Of a stretch of 56,271 bases of DNA, positions 8,828 to 17,314 are shown piece by piece. The notes under the pieces are model-generated. The model was not told where the DNA came from. It made no database searches and worked only from the letters and a program-made list of their open reading frames with translations. Source of the DNA: Candidatus Cloacimonadota bacterium (lineage in GTDB: Bacteria > Muiribacteriota > UBA6191); NCBI GenBank assembly GCA_023954715.1, contig JAGSHD010000009.1:1-56271 (forward strand), in the 5' to 3' direction. Positions within the stretch are counted from its first letter, which is position 1. Each line of letters begins with the position of its first letter. A program made the position numbers and the translations under genes.

Positions 8828-9247
8828 TTACCACTCACCAACATTTGGCATATCAATCCAAGGAGCGATTGGCTTTAGTGCTTCACCCTTTTGTAAAAAC
8901 TCTATGGAGATATTATCAGGACATTTTACAAAAGCCATATACCCATCTTTGGGTGGACGTAGAATCTCAACTCCCATGTCCACCAACTTTTGGCAACTTT
9001 CATAGATATTATCTACTGCAAAAGCCAAGTGTCCAAAGTTACGACCATTTGAGTATGATTCTGTGTTATCCCAATTGTGAGTGAGTTCGACTTCGGGTTC
9101 ACCTTCTTCAGTCGCTAGATATATAAGTGAAAACTTGCCATTTGGATAATCTTTTCTTCTAGTTATTTTTAGACCTAAACCATTTTGATAAAAATTCAAG
9201 GATGCATCTAAATCTTTAACGCGGATCATGCTGTGTAGAAATTTCAT
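8828..9247 (-). CDS. gloA: Lactoylglutathione lyase (glyoxalase I)
   Basis: A 139-residue vicinal-oxygen-chelate protein that converts the methylglyoxal-glutathione hemithioacetal to S-lactoylglutathione. Metal ligands expected from E. coli GloA are all present: H5, E54 (VELTHN), H73 (FGHLAF) and E116 (ISIEFL). The length matches the family. GAGGC lies 6 nt before the ATG. Only 15 nt separate it from the LolA-like gene, so methylglyoxal detoxification may be co-transcribed with the envelope operon, probably by chance of gene order. A promoter is visible 44-72 nt upstream. Whether this organism makes glutathione is not shown here; another thiol could be used. Confidence 0.85.
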   Translation of the reverse strand: MKFLHSMIRVKDLDASLNFYQNGLGLKITRRKDYPNGKFSLIYLATEEGEPEVELTHNWDNTESYSNGRNFGHLAFAVDNIYESCQKLVDMGVEILRPPKDGYMAFVKCPDNISIEFLQKGEALKPIAPWIDMPNVGEW

Positions 9248-9290
9248 AAACTGCCTCTTGTTTGTAAGTTGAATTCAGTAAAGTAGACAG

Positions 9291-9319
9291 ATTATACCGA
9301 AAGTTATAGATTTTGTCTC
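9291..9319 (-). promoter_or_regulatory. Sigma-70-type promoter of gloA and downstream operon
   Basis: On the minus strand, GAGACA (9319-9314) is followed by a 17-nt spacer and a perfect TATAAT (9296-9291), 44 nt before the gloA start. The -10 is ideal and the -35 matches 4 of 6 positions. Confidence 0.6.
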
Positions 9320-9348
9320 ATGAAAACTTTTGGGATATGTACAAAATA

Positions 9349-11313
9349 TTAAATTATACTGACTTGTCCATCAGTGACGCGAAGAGTCATGACTTTAGAC
9401 TCCCATTCAGCACCGGATTCGTTTTTGATTTCGTGAATGATATCTGAGTCCAACAAATCTTGAGAGATAAACTCTCCATTTGCTTTTCGATAAACAAAAT
9501 CTATTGTGGAGTCGGGAGTAAGCTGAACGTCAATCTTTACCTCTACGTTTTCAAGGGCTTGTTTTTGCTCTTTGAGTTCGATCAATTTTGCTTTGAGTTC
9601 AGTGATTTGAGAGTGCTCGATAGAAAAAGTTAGGTACTCTAAAAATAGAGTAAAATCTACTCGCTCTACTAATCGGATAGCATTTAAAATCTTAGATAGA
9701 AAAACAGTTAAAAGGGAATTTACTCTTTGTTCGATAGACTGTCCGCTAGAATAATCTGCAAGTCTCAACAAAGAGGCTACTTCTCGTTGAAGATCGAGTT
9801 GTTTGCCAGGTTGTATTTGATCAAACAATAGGTTCATTTGTTTACAAAATTCTAAACGTTGTTGTATAGAGTAGGAGTTTAACCCAGTCTTTGAAAGCAT
9901 TGACTTTAAAAGTACGGGGTCTATCTTTTGATTTTTAAGAGCCCGAAACAATTCAAAAAATAATAGATATCTATTTTTGTTAGAGAAATATTTTAAACGA
10001 AGTGATTTTTCTAAGTGCTGCTCTTTTTGAGCAAATATCTCTTGAAATTTTTGCTTCATTTGATACTCTTTGCTCAATAGCAATTTAATTTGTTTTTCTA
10101 CTTGTTGAACATTTTCAAAGCTTTCTCTACTACATAATATTCTTAGGTTTCCTTTTAGACGAGCACAAATCTCTATATTTACACCCTCGATTATCGGAAT
10201 ATTATGACTGCGTTGGAAAGCGTACTCGATGGGTAGTCTCAAGTCTTTATCAACATCTCCAACTTTTACTTTATAAGCTTTAATTTTTCTTAAGAATTTT
10301 AGCTCGTTGAGGATTTCTATGCTCTCTCCCGCATAAATACTAGTATTTTTAGCCGTATAAACAGAGACATTTTCACCTTCAATTTGATCTCCATACATAG
10401 AGTCACACACTACACACCCTCTAGTGCGAATGACTACACCATCACCTACATGTCCTATCTCTAGATCGAGCTTTTTATCAGTGATTGTGTTTTTTGCACT
10501 ATCTTTGGTAATGTTACCGATTTTAAGTACAGTATTGTCTGGGTCTTCAATATCATCGAAGTTTACATCTGCGCCATCTGGAAGCTCTATGATACGTTTA
10601 GGAGTATTTAAAGGGGTATCGTTGAAATGAATTTGCTCTAGATCAATATCTTCATCTTCAGAAAAGAGTAGATCTATAGAAACATCGTCAAAGTTTACAC
10701 CACTAACAAACAAAAAAGCGGCTCGTGCTAACTCTCCATCGTCTATTTGATGAATCAATCGAAATGCCATCAATTGCAGGGATAGATTTATTTTTATAAA
10801 ATTGCCTGACTCTAAACTCGATTGTTTTAAATGAGAATAACAAAACTTGTTTAATGAATGAAAAAAAGCTTCGATGGGTTTGTTTTGTTGAAATATTTGT
10901 TTATGAAGTTTGCTAATCGAAGTTAGATTGTTACGCACTTCTAAATCATTTGACCAACTATCCTCTAATGGAAACAAACCACTAAGAAAAAATTTATCTT
11001 TTAAAAAGCACTTCTTGGTGAGTGGAATGAAATCAGGATAAGCGATTAATGATAAAAGTAATAAAAGATAATATGATAAATTATATTGACCTTTATTATG
11101 GATGGACAAATTATTACTGATGTCTAATGTATCTAATTCAAAATCAAATTTATGGATAAGGAGTTCAGAAAACTTGGGATGCCTTTGAATGCTGATTATC
11201 TCTTCGTATAACCAAAGACTGCAAAGCTCCTCAGGGCTATTGAGCATAATTTTCTTTTCAAAATAGTTTTGAATTTCAATTAATTCACAACCTAAAACTT
11301 TTGACTTATCCAA
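9349..11313 (-). CDS. Large cytoplasmic protein with beta-rich middle, DUF342/bactofilin-like (uncertain)
   Basis: About 654 residues, no signal or membrane segment. The N-terminal half is helical and Leu-rich. Residues about 265-380 are beta-rich with repeating Gly/Val steps (IGHVGDGVVIRTRGCVVCD, VSVYTAKNTSIYAGESIEI), reminiscent of the polymer-forming beta-helix of DUF342/FapA or bactofilins. A helical, coiled-coil-like region follows (about 400-590), and a short C-terminal beta domain ends the chain. AAAGG at 11324-11320 is only 1 nt from a possible GTG at 11319 but 7 nt from the TTG at 11313, so TTG is preferred. The gene is divergent from the motor operon across 461 bp. No function can be assigned. 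Confidence 0.6.
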   Translation of the reverse strand: MDKSKVLGCELIEIQNYFEKKIMLNSPEELCSLWLYEEIISIQRHPKFSELLIHKFDFELDTLDISNNLSIHNKGQYNLSYYLLLLLSLIAYPDFIPLTKKCFLKDKFFLSGLFPLEDSWSNDLEVRNNLTSISKLHKQIFQQNKPIEAFFHSLNKFCYSHLKQSSLESGNFIKINLSLQLMAFRLIHQIDDGELARAAFLFVSGVNFDDVSIDLLFSEDEDIDLEQIHFNDTPLNTPKRIIELPDGADVNFDDIEDPDNTVLKIGNITKDSAKNTITDKKLDLEIGHVGDGVVIRTRGCVVCDSMYGDQIEGENVSVYTAKNTSIYAGESIEILNELKFLRKIKAYKVKVGDVDKDLRLPIEYAFQRSHNIPIIEGVNIEICARLKGNLRILCSRESFENVQQVEKQIKLLLSKEYQMKQKFQEIFAQKEQHLEKSLRLKYFSNKNRYLLFFELFRALKNQKIDPVLLKSMLSKTGLNSYSIQQRLEFCKQMNLLFDQIQPGKQLDLQREVASLLRLADYSSGQSIEQRVNSLLTVFLSKILNAIRLVERVDFTLFLEYLTFSIEHSQITELKAKLIELKEQKQALENVEVKIDVQLTPDSTIDFVYRKANGEFISQDLLDSDIIHEIKNESGAEWESKVMTLRVTDGQVSII

Positions 11314-11319
11314 AATCAC

Positions 11320-11774
11320 ACCTTTGTATCAGACACTAAACTTAGACAGGTGAGTCAGTTTTTAGAGCCTACTTATATTATATATCAAAATCAACTTTAA
11401 TTATACTGGGTAAAATACCTATAAAATTATTTATTCATTAAAACAAAAATAAACAACAAATATTAATCGATTGATATTAGTCTTATCGGGAAATAAGAAT
11501 GGTTTTTCTAATAAGTAATATCGAAAGTTAATTGTTTACATTCATAAAGAGTATCTTTTGTTTAAATCTTGTCCTAGATGACAAAATAAAAATTGTAGCT
11601 TCAATCTGGCTCAATTTTTTGTATTCACTACAGAAAATTGTTAAATCATAGTATTGTGTAAACTAAAACAATCCTATTTGTTCTTTGGTAAACAAAAATA
11701 AACTTTAACAATCAATTCAAGGATAAGATTTTAAAACATATTAACTTTTATATGTAAAAGTCTAGGACTATTTC
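11320..11774. other. Long AT-rich divergent intergenic region
   Basis: A gene-free stretch of about 455 bp between the minus-strand gene ending its leader at 11320 and the motor operon. It is rich in AAACAA/TTGTTT strings. Several poor -35/-10 pairs exist, but none is good enough to name. AGGA (11764-11767) serves the 11775 start. No RNA gene, riboswitch consensus or reading frame with a ribosome site was found. It probably holds the promoters of both divergent units. Confidence 0.5.
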
Positions 11775-12611
11775 ATGGAAACTATTTCTCAATATGCCCA
11801 AACTTATCGAGTTTTTTTTCGACTGATACCTATTATCATTGCGACAATTTTATGGTACTCCATAGCTTATAAGATGTATCCAATTATAAAAGATAATGCA
11901 TTAAATGAAAACTTAGAAAGAATGAAAAGGTCTTTTGGTAAGTCGGCTGGTAAAACATTGTTTTTCTTTTTTAAAGGGGTAGTACCTTTTGCTTTTGGAG
12001 CTGTTTTATACTCTTCGTTGTACTACATAGAAGATCCGATAAAGTTTACAGGAGAGCTTGTTCACTCGTTTCAAGAGAAACAAAACTCTGTGGATAAAGA
12101 AGAGGCTTTGAAGCCTTTAAGCTTTGATGGGAAATATGTTTTCTTTGGATTTTTGATATTGGGTATAACGCTTTCTCCTTTTGCGGTTCGAGAGCAATTG
12201 TCCTCTAAGTGGGAGATCAATATTTTGAAGGATTTAAATTCCACTAATGGTGAAAACGGTCCCTATATGTTTAAGAGGTATAGATCTAATCTGCAGACTC
12301 TGTATGGTGGAGGCTTACAATATTATCATCGTTTTCATCTTTTACGCTCAATGTACTATTTGATCAACAAACGAAATATGGATGCTAGAAATGCACTGTT
12401 TGAAACCATGGATTGCTGTGAAAATCACCCAGAGTATAAATATGTAGCTCAAAAATATTTGATATCAATTTTGCAAAATAGTGACCAACAAGAGCAAGCA
12501 CAAGAAATCAGTCTTCAACTACAAGATGTAAACTCTTTAAACCTAGAGTTAGTCAAGCCTTATATTGATCAAGACAAATTACAGTTTGAAGTACAAAAGG
12601 CTGATGTATGA
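11775..12611 (+). CDS. Motor-operon membrane protein, first gene (unknown)
   Basis: A 278-residue inner-membrane protein that I do not recognise. Hydrophobic segments are at about 14-36, 60-85 and 119-137, followed by a soluble C-terminal part of about 140 residues that looks helical and repeat-like (a TPR-type arrangement is possible). The segment between helices 2 and 3 would be periplasmic or cytoplasmic depending on orientation, which is not fixed. It is the first gene of the six-gene operon; its stop overlaps the next start as ATGA. AGGA stands 7 nt before its ATG. Position suggests an assembly or regulatory subunit of the channel encoded at 13057. Confidence 0.7.
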   Translation: METISQYAQTYRVFFRLIPIIIATILWYSIAYKMYPIIKDNALNENLERMKRSFGKSAGKTLFFFFKGVVPFAFGAVLYSSLYYIEDPIKFTGELVHSFQEKQNSVDKEEALKPLSFDGKYVFFGFLILGITLSPFAVREQLSSKWEINILKDLNSTNGENGPYMFKRYRSNLQTLYGGGLQYYHRFHLLRSMYYLINKRNMDARNALFETMDCCENHPEYKYVAQKYLISILQNSDQQEQAQEISLQLQDVNSLNLELVKPYIDQDKLQFEVQKADV

Positions 12612-13006
12612 GTAAATTAGTTTTACTATTGTTTTTGTGTGTAACGAGTCTTGTGTTTAGCATGTCTCCTCAAAGTGATCCTTGGTATAAAATTCATACT
12701 TTAGAGGATGCTATAACGGCGATGAAGATTCACAACGAAAAAAATGAACTTTACGACGGTTTATATGTTCTTCGAATATTGGTACTTAAAAATAAGTTCA
12801 AGAGTCTTAAGATGCAATATGTTTTAGCAACCCAGTACGAACGTATCGTAAAAGCATACCCAAATGACAAACATGCCAAGACTAATTTAAAACATAATTT
12901 ACAGGCAATTAAAAATGCCTTGAAGGGCAATAAATTAAACAAGAGTCAAAGAGACTTTTACTCTAAGTTTTATCAAAGATTGGCTCCAATTTATAACCGT
13001 AAGTAG
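12608..13006 (+). CDS. Small exported helical protein of the motor operon
   Basis: A 132-residue protein with a signal sequence (residues 1-18, cut near VFSMS). The remaining 114 residues are helical and basic with Tyr/Ala spacing that resembles one or two TPR-like units (VLATQYERIVKAYPNDKHA). It would therefore sit in the periplasm, alongside the OmpA-domain protein and the TamB-like protein of the same operon. Its ATG overlaps the previous stop by 4 nt. A gap of 50 nt with AGGAGA follows before the channel gene. No named family was recognised. Confidence 0.7.
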   Translation: MSKLVLLLFLCVTSLVFSMSPQSDPWYKIHTLEDAITAMKIHNEKNELYDGLYVLRILVLKNKFKSLKMQYVLATQYERIVKAYPNDKHAKTNLKHNLQAIKNALKGNKLNKSQRDFYSKFYQRLAPIYNRK

Positions 13007-13056
13007 ATTTAGAATAAACTTGATTTAGTTTTTAAATTAAGTAGGAGATATATACA

Positions 13057-14868
13057 ATGAGTTTTACTGACATAATGCATTTGCTGAAACCTTCAATGGA
13101 GCACGGAAACTACGTGTTCTTTTGGGTTATGGTACTTTTTTTAGTAATAAACCTGTTTCAATTGTTTAAAAAATATTCAATTGCCTCTGAAATTCAGCAA
13201 ATTCTAGATAAGAGTAAAGATAGTTCTTCAATTGATGAGGTCTATAAAGACTCTTGTTTGGATGATTTTTATTCTTCAAAAAGATTAACAGGTACAAGCT
13301 CTTCTGATTTTGATTACTCTTGTTCTATTCGATCTTTTCCAAAATCTATCGACTTGTTTCCTAACCTTTATATTAGTGTTGGTATTTTAGGGACTTTTGT
13401 TGGAATTGTATTAGGTTTAAAAGGCCTAGGAAATCAATTAGGAGATGTGGAGCAGTTATCAACGAGTATTCCGATTTTGTTGGATAGTATCTATTTAGCT
13501 TTTCGTACTTCTATTTGGGGAATCTTTCTTGGAAACATCGTATCCTTTTTAAGTAATACTGGAGATATGAAAATTGAGTCTTTGTTAAGTCAAGTAGATA
13601 CTCGTTTAAGTATACAGTTTTCTGACGAACTACAAAAATCAAATCAAATGGATCAAATGCTTGGTATTGTGAAAGAAATGAAAGAAGAAAGATCAAAGCT
13701 TTCAAAAGAGTTATCTACAACAATCTCTAGTGTTAGTACAAACTTTTCAGAAAACTTAGGTCAATTTTCGACCTTTCTTCAAAAAGAAGTTCAATCGATC
13801 ATTCAAAATATAGAGACAGACAAATCAGATAAAATATTGGCTGAGCTTGAAAAGTTTACAGCAAGTTTTTCCAATCAGTTTTTCAATGGTTTAGATGACT
13901 CAAGAAAGCAGTTTGGATCACAGTTAGATGACAATGTACAATCTTTGCAAAGTTCTCAGGATTCAATGATAAAAATCATTACAAACCTAGAAAAATCAGG
14001 TTCATTGGTGAATGAGCAATTAGAGTCTCAACTACGTCAAGCCAAAGAGATGCAAAGTCATGAAGATAGCTTCAAAACAATCACACAAGGTTTGAATCAA
14101 GTTTTAAATAACTTTGGAGAGTTTCAGTTAAACTATAAGGATATATTAGAAGGATTCTCTAGATCTAAAGATATGGAAAGAGAAAATATCTCTTTGAATC
14201 AAAAATACTTGGATACTATTGTTGTTGAAAATCAAAAGATTGTAGATAAATACGATCGCTCTAATAGTTCTATGTCAGAGCTTGGCAATCTTCTTTCTGG
14301 TATTCAATGTTCTTTTTCATTATACACAGAAAAACTAGACGAATCTGTCCAACTGATGACGCAACTGGTAGATAAAGAAAACTATTTAGTAGAGGACTTA
14401 GCAGGATTTCAAAACTCATTACGAGATAAATTTATTGAAATGGGTACTCTTTCTGAAAATTTAAACTTTGTAAGTACATCATTAGTAGAAGGATTAAAGC
14501 ATTCAAAAGAAGTGAATGCGCAGGTGTCTTCTTCACTAATTAACAGTATCACGATTGCAGAAAACTCTCGTTCATGGCTTAATTCAGCTGAACATTTAAC
14601 ACTTCGCATGACAAATCTATCAGATGAGTTCACCAAACTTTATCAAGAGAATAAGGTTCTTGTAAGTGATACTAGTAATAACTTCAAGGCTTTAGGTCAG
14701 GACTGTAATCAACTTTTAAATAAGTTTCCACAAAAAATGGAAAGTTCCTATTTAGAGTTTGATCGAAACATGGCTGAGATATGTAGACACTTAAATCAAA
14801 CTGTTACCCTATTTAAAAGTGCTGTTCAAGAGGCAGAAGATTCTTTTAATAGCCTTTCAAGAAAGTAG
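13057..14868 (+). CDS. ZorA/MotA-like proton-channel protein with long cytoplasmic tail
   Basis: A 603-residue inner-membrane protein of the MotA/TolQ/ExbB fold. Membrane helices are at about 18-38, 101-121 and 141-165. The channel motifs are GILGTFVGIVLGL (109-121) and AFRTSIWGIFLGN (148-160), with T151/S152 as likely pore-lining residues. Residues 170-603 form a long, heptad-patterned helical tail rich in Ser, Asn and Gln, as in ZorA of Zorya anti-phage systems (MotA and ExbB lack it). In Zorya five such chains surround two ZorB chains and the tail reaches far into the cytoplasm. The partner here is the next gene, 11 nt downstream. No ZorC-, ZorD- or ZorE-type effector is recognised, so it should be called ZorA-like, not ZorA. 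Confidence 0.82.
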   Translation: MSFTDIMHLLKPSMEHGNYVFFWVMVLFLVINLFQLFKKYSIASEIQQILDKSKDSSSIDEVYKDSCLDDFYSSKRLTGTSSSDFDYSCSIRSFPKSIDLFPNLYISVGILGTFVGIVLGLKGLGNQLGDVEQLSTSIPILLDSIYLAFRTSIWGIFLGNIVSFLSNTGDMKIESLLSQVDTRLSIQFSDELQKSNQMDQMLGIVKEMKEERSKLSKELSTTISSVSTNFSENLGQFSTFLQKEVQSIIQNIETDKSDKILAELEKFTASFSNQFFNGLDDSRKQFGSQLDDNVQSLQSSQDSMIKIITNLEKSGSLVNEQLESQLRQAKEMQSHEDSFKTITQGLNQVLNNFGEFQLNYKDILEGFSRSKDMERENISLNQKYLDTIVVENQKIVDKYDRSNSSMSELGNLLSGIQCSFSLYTEKLDESVQLMTQLVDKENYLVEDLAGFQNSLRDKFIEMGTLSENLNFVSTSLVEGLKHSKEVNAQVSSSLINSITIAENSRSWLNSAEHLTLRMTNLSDEFTKLYQENKVLVSDTSNNFKALGQDCNQLLNKFPQKMESSYLEFDRNMAEICRHLNQTVTLFKSAVQEAEDSFNSLSRK

Positions 14869-14879
14869 AGGGGTATATT

Positions 14880-16118
14880 TTGAGTTCGTTGAAGAGAAGT
14901 AGAGCACAAGAAAACTACTGGGTATCATTTAGTGATTTAATGTCTGGATTGCTATTTGTCTTTATTTTGTTATTTGTTTTAACTTTGATTGTAAATAAAG
15001 TTTCTTTACGGCAAAAAGAAGAAATCGCTATAAAAACCTCTGAACAACTAAAAGAAGAAAAAGAAAAGTATCATAAAAAAACTATGGAGCTTTTGCAGAT
15101 TCGACTGGAGTTATCAGACAAAGAAAAAGCTCTGTTAGTTATAACAGAGCTCCAAGAAAAAAAATCAACAGAGCTTGGCCAAACTAAAGAAAGCTTAGAA
15201 AAGCGAGAGCTTGAAGCTGCTAATCTTAGAAAAAACATTGAAGATCAATTGTTAGAGCTAAACCGCTTAAAAGAGCTACAAATATTAAAAGATGATCAAT
15301 TAAAATCTTTAGAAATATCTCAAAATAAAAAACAAAAAGAGCTGGACTCTTTGCGTAAAAGCTTAAAATCTCAGGCAGATAATTTGAGTAAAACTTCTGA
15401 ATTATTAAAGTCTAAAGAGATAGAACTTCTTCAATCTAGTGTGCATTTAAAAGATAAAGAAAGTGCCTTAAACTCGCTACAAACAAATCTGAGCAAAAAA
15501 GAAACACAGGTTTTTTCACTAAAAGAAATTGTAGAAAAAAATAAAAAAGAGCTTAACGATGTGAAGCAAAAAGTAGAAGAGATCTTAGGAGTAAAAAAGA
15601 AAATTATTTCTTATATGCAACAAGAATTTTCTAAACAGGGTGTCAAAGTGCAGATTGATCCCTTAACAGGAGATATTCAGTTTCCGGCTAAGATTTTGTT
15701 TGCATATAATGAGAGTACTTTAAAACAAGAGGGTAAAAACGCACTACTGAAGTTTTTCCCTGTTTACTCTAAATTATTGATTGAGCATGGGTATATTTCA
15801 GCACATATTGCTGAGATCATCATCGAAGGTCATTCTGATCCAGAAGGTGGTTATTTATACAACTTAAATTTATCACAAAAGCGGGCTTTGTCAGTAGTTG
15901 AATTTTTAAACTCTGACCACTATAAAGAGTCTCCTGAGGACATTCGACTTCAAAAAATATTAACAGCCAATGGTCGATCTTTTGTTGAGCCAGTTTTAGA
16001 TAAAAAAACAAAAAAGGTAAATTTCGAAAAAAGTAGAAGAGTTGTGTTTAAATTTCGTTTAAAAAATGAGTTACGATTGAAGGATATTAAAAGTAGTTTA
16101 GAGGAGATGACCAAGTGA
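14880..16118 (+). CDS. ZorB/MotB-like protein: TM-Asp, long coiled coil, OmpA domain
   Basis: A 412-residue protein. A short cytoplasmic N-terminus leads into one membrane helix (20-38) preceded by SFSDLMSGLLFVF, where D19 occupies the place of the proton-carrying Asp of MotB/ZorB. Residues about 40-245 are one highly charged coiled coil. Residues about 255-390 form an OmpA-type peptidoglycan-binding domain with IIIEGHSDPEGG, NLNLSQKRALSVVEF and SRRVVFKF. Translation begins at TTG 14880, placed by AGGGG 7 nt upstream. MotB and ZorB have much shorter linkers. The neighbouring ZorA-like gene supplies the channel. Its stop overlaps the next start (GTGA). Confidence 0.85.
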   Translation: MSSLKRSRAQENYWVSFSDLMSGLLFVFILLFVLTLIVNKVSLRQKEEIAIKTSEQLKEEKEKYHKKTMELLQIRLELSDKEKALLVITELQEKKSTELGQTKESLEKRELEAANLRKNIEDQLLELNRLKELQILKDDQLKSLEISQNKKQKELDSLRKSLKSQADNLSKTSELLKSKEIELLQSSVHLKDKESALNSLQTNLSKKETQVFSLKEIVEKNKKELNDVKQKVEEILGVKKKIISYMQQEFSKQGVKVQIDPLTGDIQFPAKILFAYNESTLKQEGKNALLKFFPVYSKLLIEHGYISAHIAEIIIEGHSDPEGGYLYNLNLSQKRALSVVEFLNSDHYKESPEDIRLQKILTANGRSFVEPVLDKKTKKVNFEKSRRVVFKFRLKNELRLKDIKSSLEEMTK

Positions 16119-17314
16119 AGTCAGAAGAGTACTCCCTAGAAACTATAAAAACTCCTTGTTTAAATAACTTATTGGCAGACCTTCGTAGTGAGTCTATCAT
16201 TGAAGTTATGAACGTTGGTTTTGTAGATTTAGAAATCGATGAAGTTAAGACTCTATATCAGTGTGTACAATCTGGGTCTAGTTTATCATCACGAGATCGA
16301 TCTAGAATATTCGACGCGATTTATTTTTTAAAGGTACATGTAGATGATTATCCACATTTAAAATCAATGTACTATGATTTTTTACAATATTTACTTGGGA
16401 CTTTAGTATCTGGTGACTTTGTGAAGGTGATCCAAGTTTTCTTATATCAACCTAATATCAAAGAGTCCAAAGATCTACTAGATCGATTTATTCAACGATT
16501 TCCAAGTATGATCCCCGATGTTTTCTCTTATTTAAAACTTTTAAAAAGAGGTGCATGTACTTCAGAGTCAATTGCTGATTTATTGATCAAATTGGGAGAT
16601 GATTTAGATACCATTGACTCGGTATTAAATCGTCTACAATTAAAAATAGATATCCCATTTTCGCAGATGATTTTAAAGAGTTTTTATGTAAATATAAATA
16701 AAAAAAAGTATCAATTGTTTTCAAAAGCATCTACTCGTATGAGCGATGATGTTTTTAAAAAGTCGGTGATACACATATTACAATATCAAGAAGATATATT
16801 AGATAAATTATCAGTCGGGTTTACAGAGTTTGATGTATCAATTTTACAATGTTTGGTAGATCGTTTGGGTTTGGTTCCAGCTGTTCGATTAAATAGTCCT
16901 TGGAGCTTTATTCCTGCAAAATTATTTTTTCAAGTACAAGTATGGCAAACTTTCTTAAGAAGTCAGCTTTTTTTTAAAAATACAAATGATTTTGGCACTA
17001 GAGTTGGGGTATGGCAAAAGTTACTCCAAGAAAAACTAGTTATTAATTTTCAAGAAGTTCCAGAAAACGAGCAATTTGTTTTATGGGGAGAAAGCTATTT
17101 AATTCTTGAACATAAAGACTTTTCTATACCTTTAAAAGTATATAAGTTTTCAGAGATCTCTAATGCTGATATCGCATCTTTTGAAGACTTTTCCGGAGAA
17201 ATTATTGAGATAAAAAGGGACTCTAAGTTTCCTTTTGAGTGGGAGCGAAAGTTACGAAAAATTATCAACAACGAAAACTTCTTTGAAAAGTTTAGGGAGA
17301 TGATCGGTGTTTAA
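16115..17314 (+). CDS. Motor-operon soluble protein, 399 residues (unknown; ZorC-like not excluded)
   Basis: A soluble, helix-rich protein with no signal or membrane segment, hence cytoplasmic. It begins at GTG 16115, overlapping the previous stop by 4 nt, with GAGGAG 8 nt upstream. The C-terminal part (about 290-395) contains aromatic-rich blocks (VWQKLLQEKL, FVLWGESYLIL, FPFEWERKLRKII). The position after a ZorB-like gene, and this W-rich C-terminus, invite comparison with ZorC and its EH-signature domain, but I cannot see a convincing paired Glu/His signature. It could contact the cytoplasmic tail of the ZorA-like protein. No function is claimed. Confidence 0.7.
   Translation: MKSEEYSLETIKTPCLNNLLADLRSESIIEVMNVGFVDLEIDEVKTLYQCVQSGSSLSSRDRSRIFDAIYFLKVHVDDYPHLKSMYYDFLQYLLGTLVSGDFVKVIQVFLYQPNIKESKDLLDRFIQRFPSMIPDVFSYLKLLKRGACTSESIADLLIKLGDDLDTIDSVLNRLQLKIDIPFSQMILKSFYVNINKKKYQLFSKASTRMSDDVFKKSVIHILQYQEDILDKLSVGFTEFDVSILQCLVDRLGLVPAVRLNSPWSFIPAKLFFQVQVWQTFLRSQLFFKNTNDFGTRVGVWQKLLQEKLVINFQEVPENEQFVLWGESYLILEHKDFSIPLKVYKFSEISNADIASFEDFSGEIIEIKRDSKFPFEWERKLRKIINNENFFEKFREMIGV

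Noticed and set aside
13057..16118. Calling the locus a complete Zorya defence system
   Set aside because: Only the two motor subunits match. No helicase (ZorD), HNH (ZorE) or clear ZorC is present, and the operon ends in a TamB-like gene, so a defence label is not supported.
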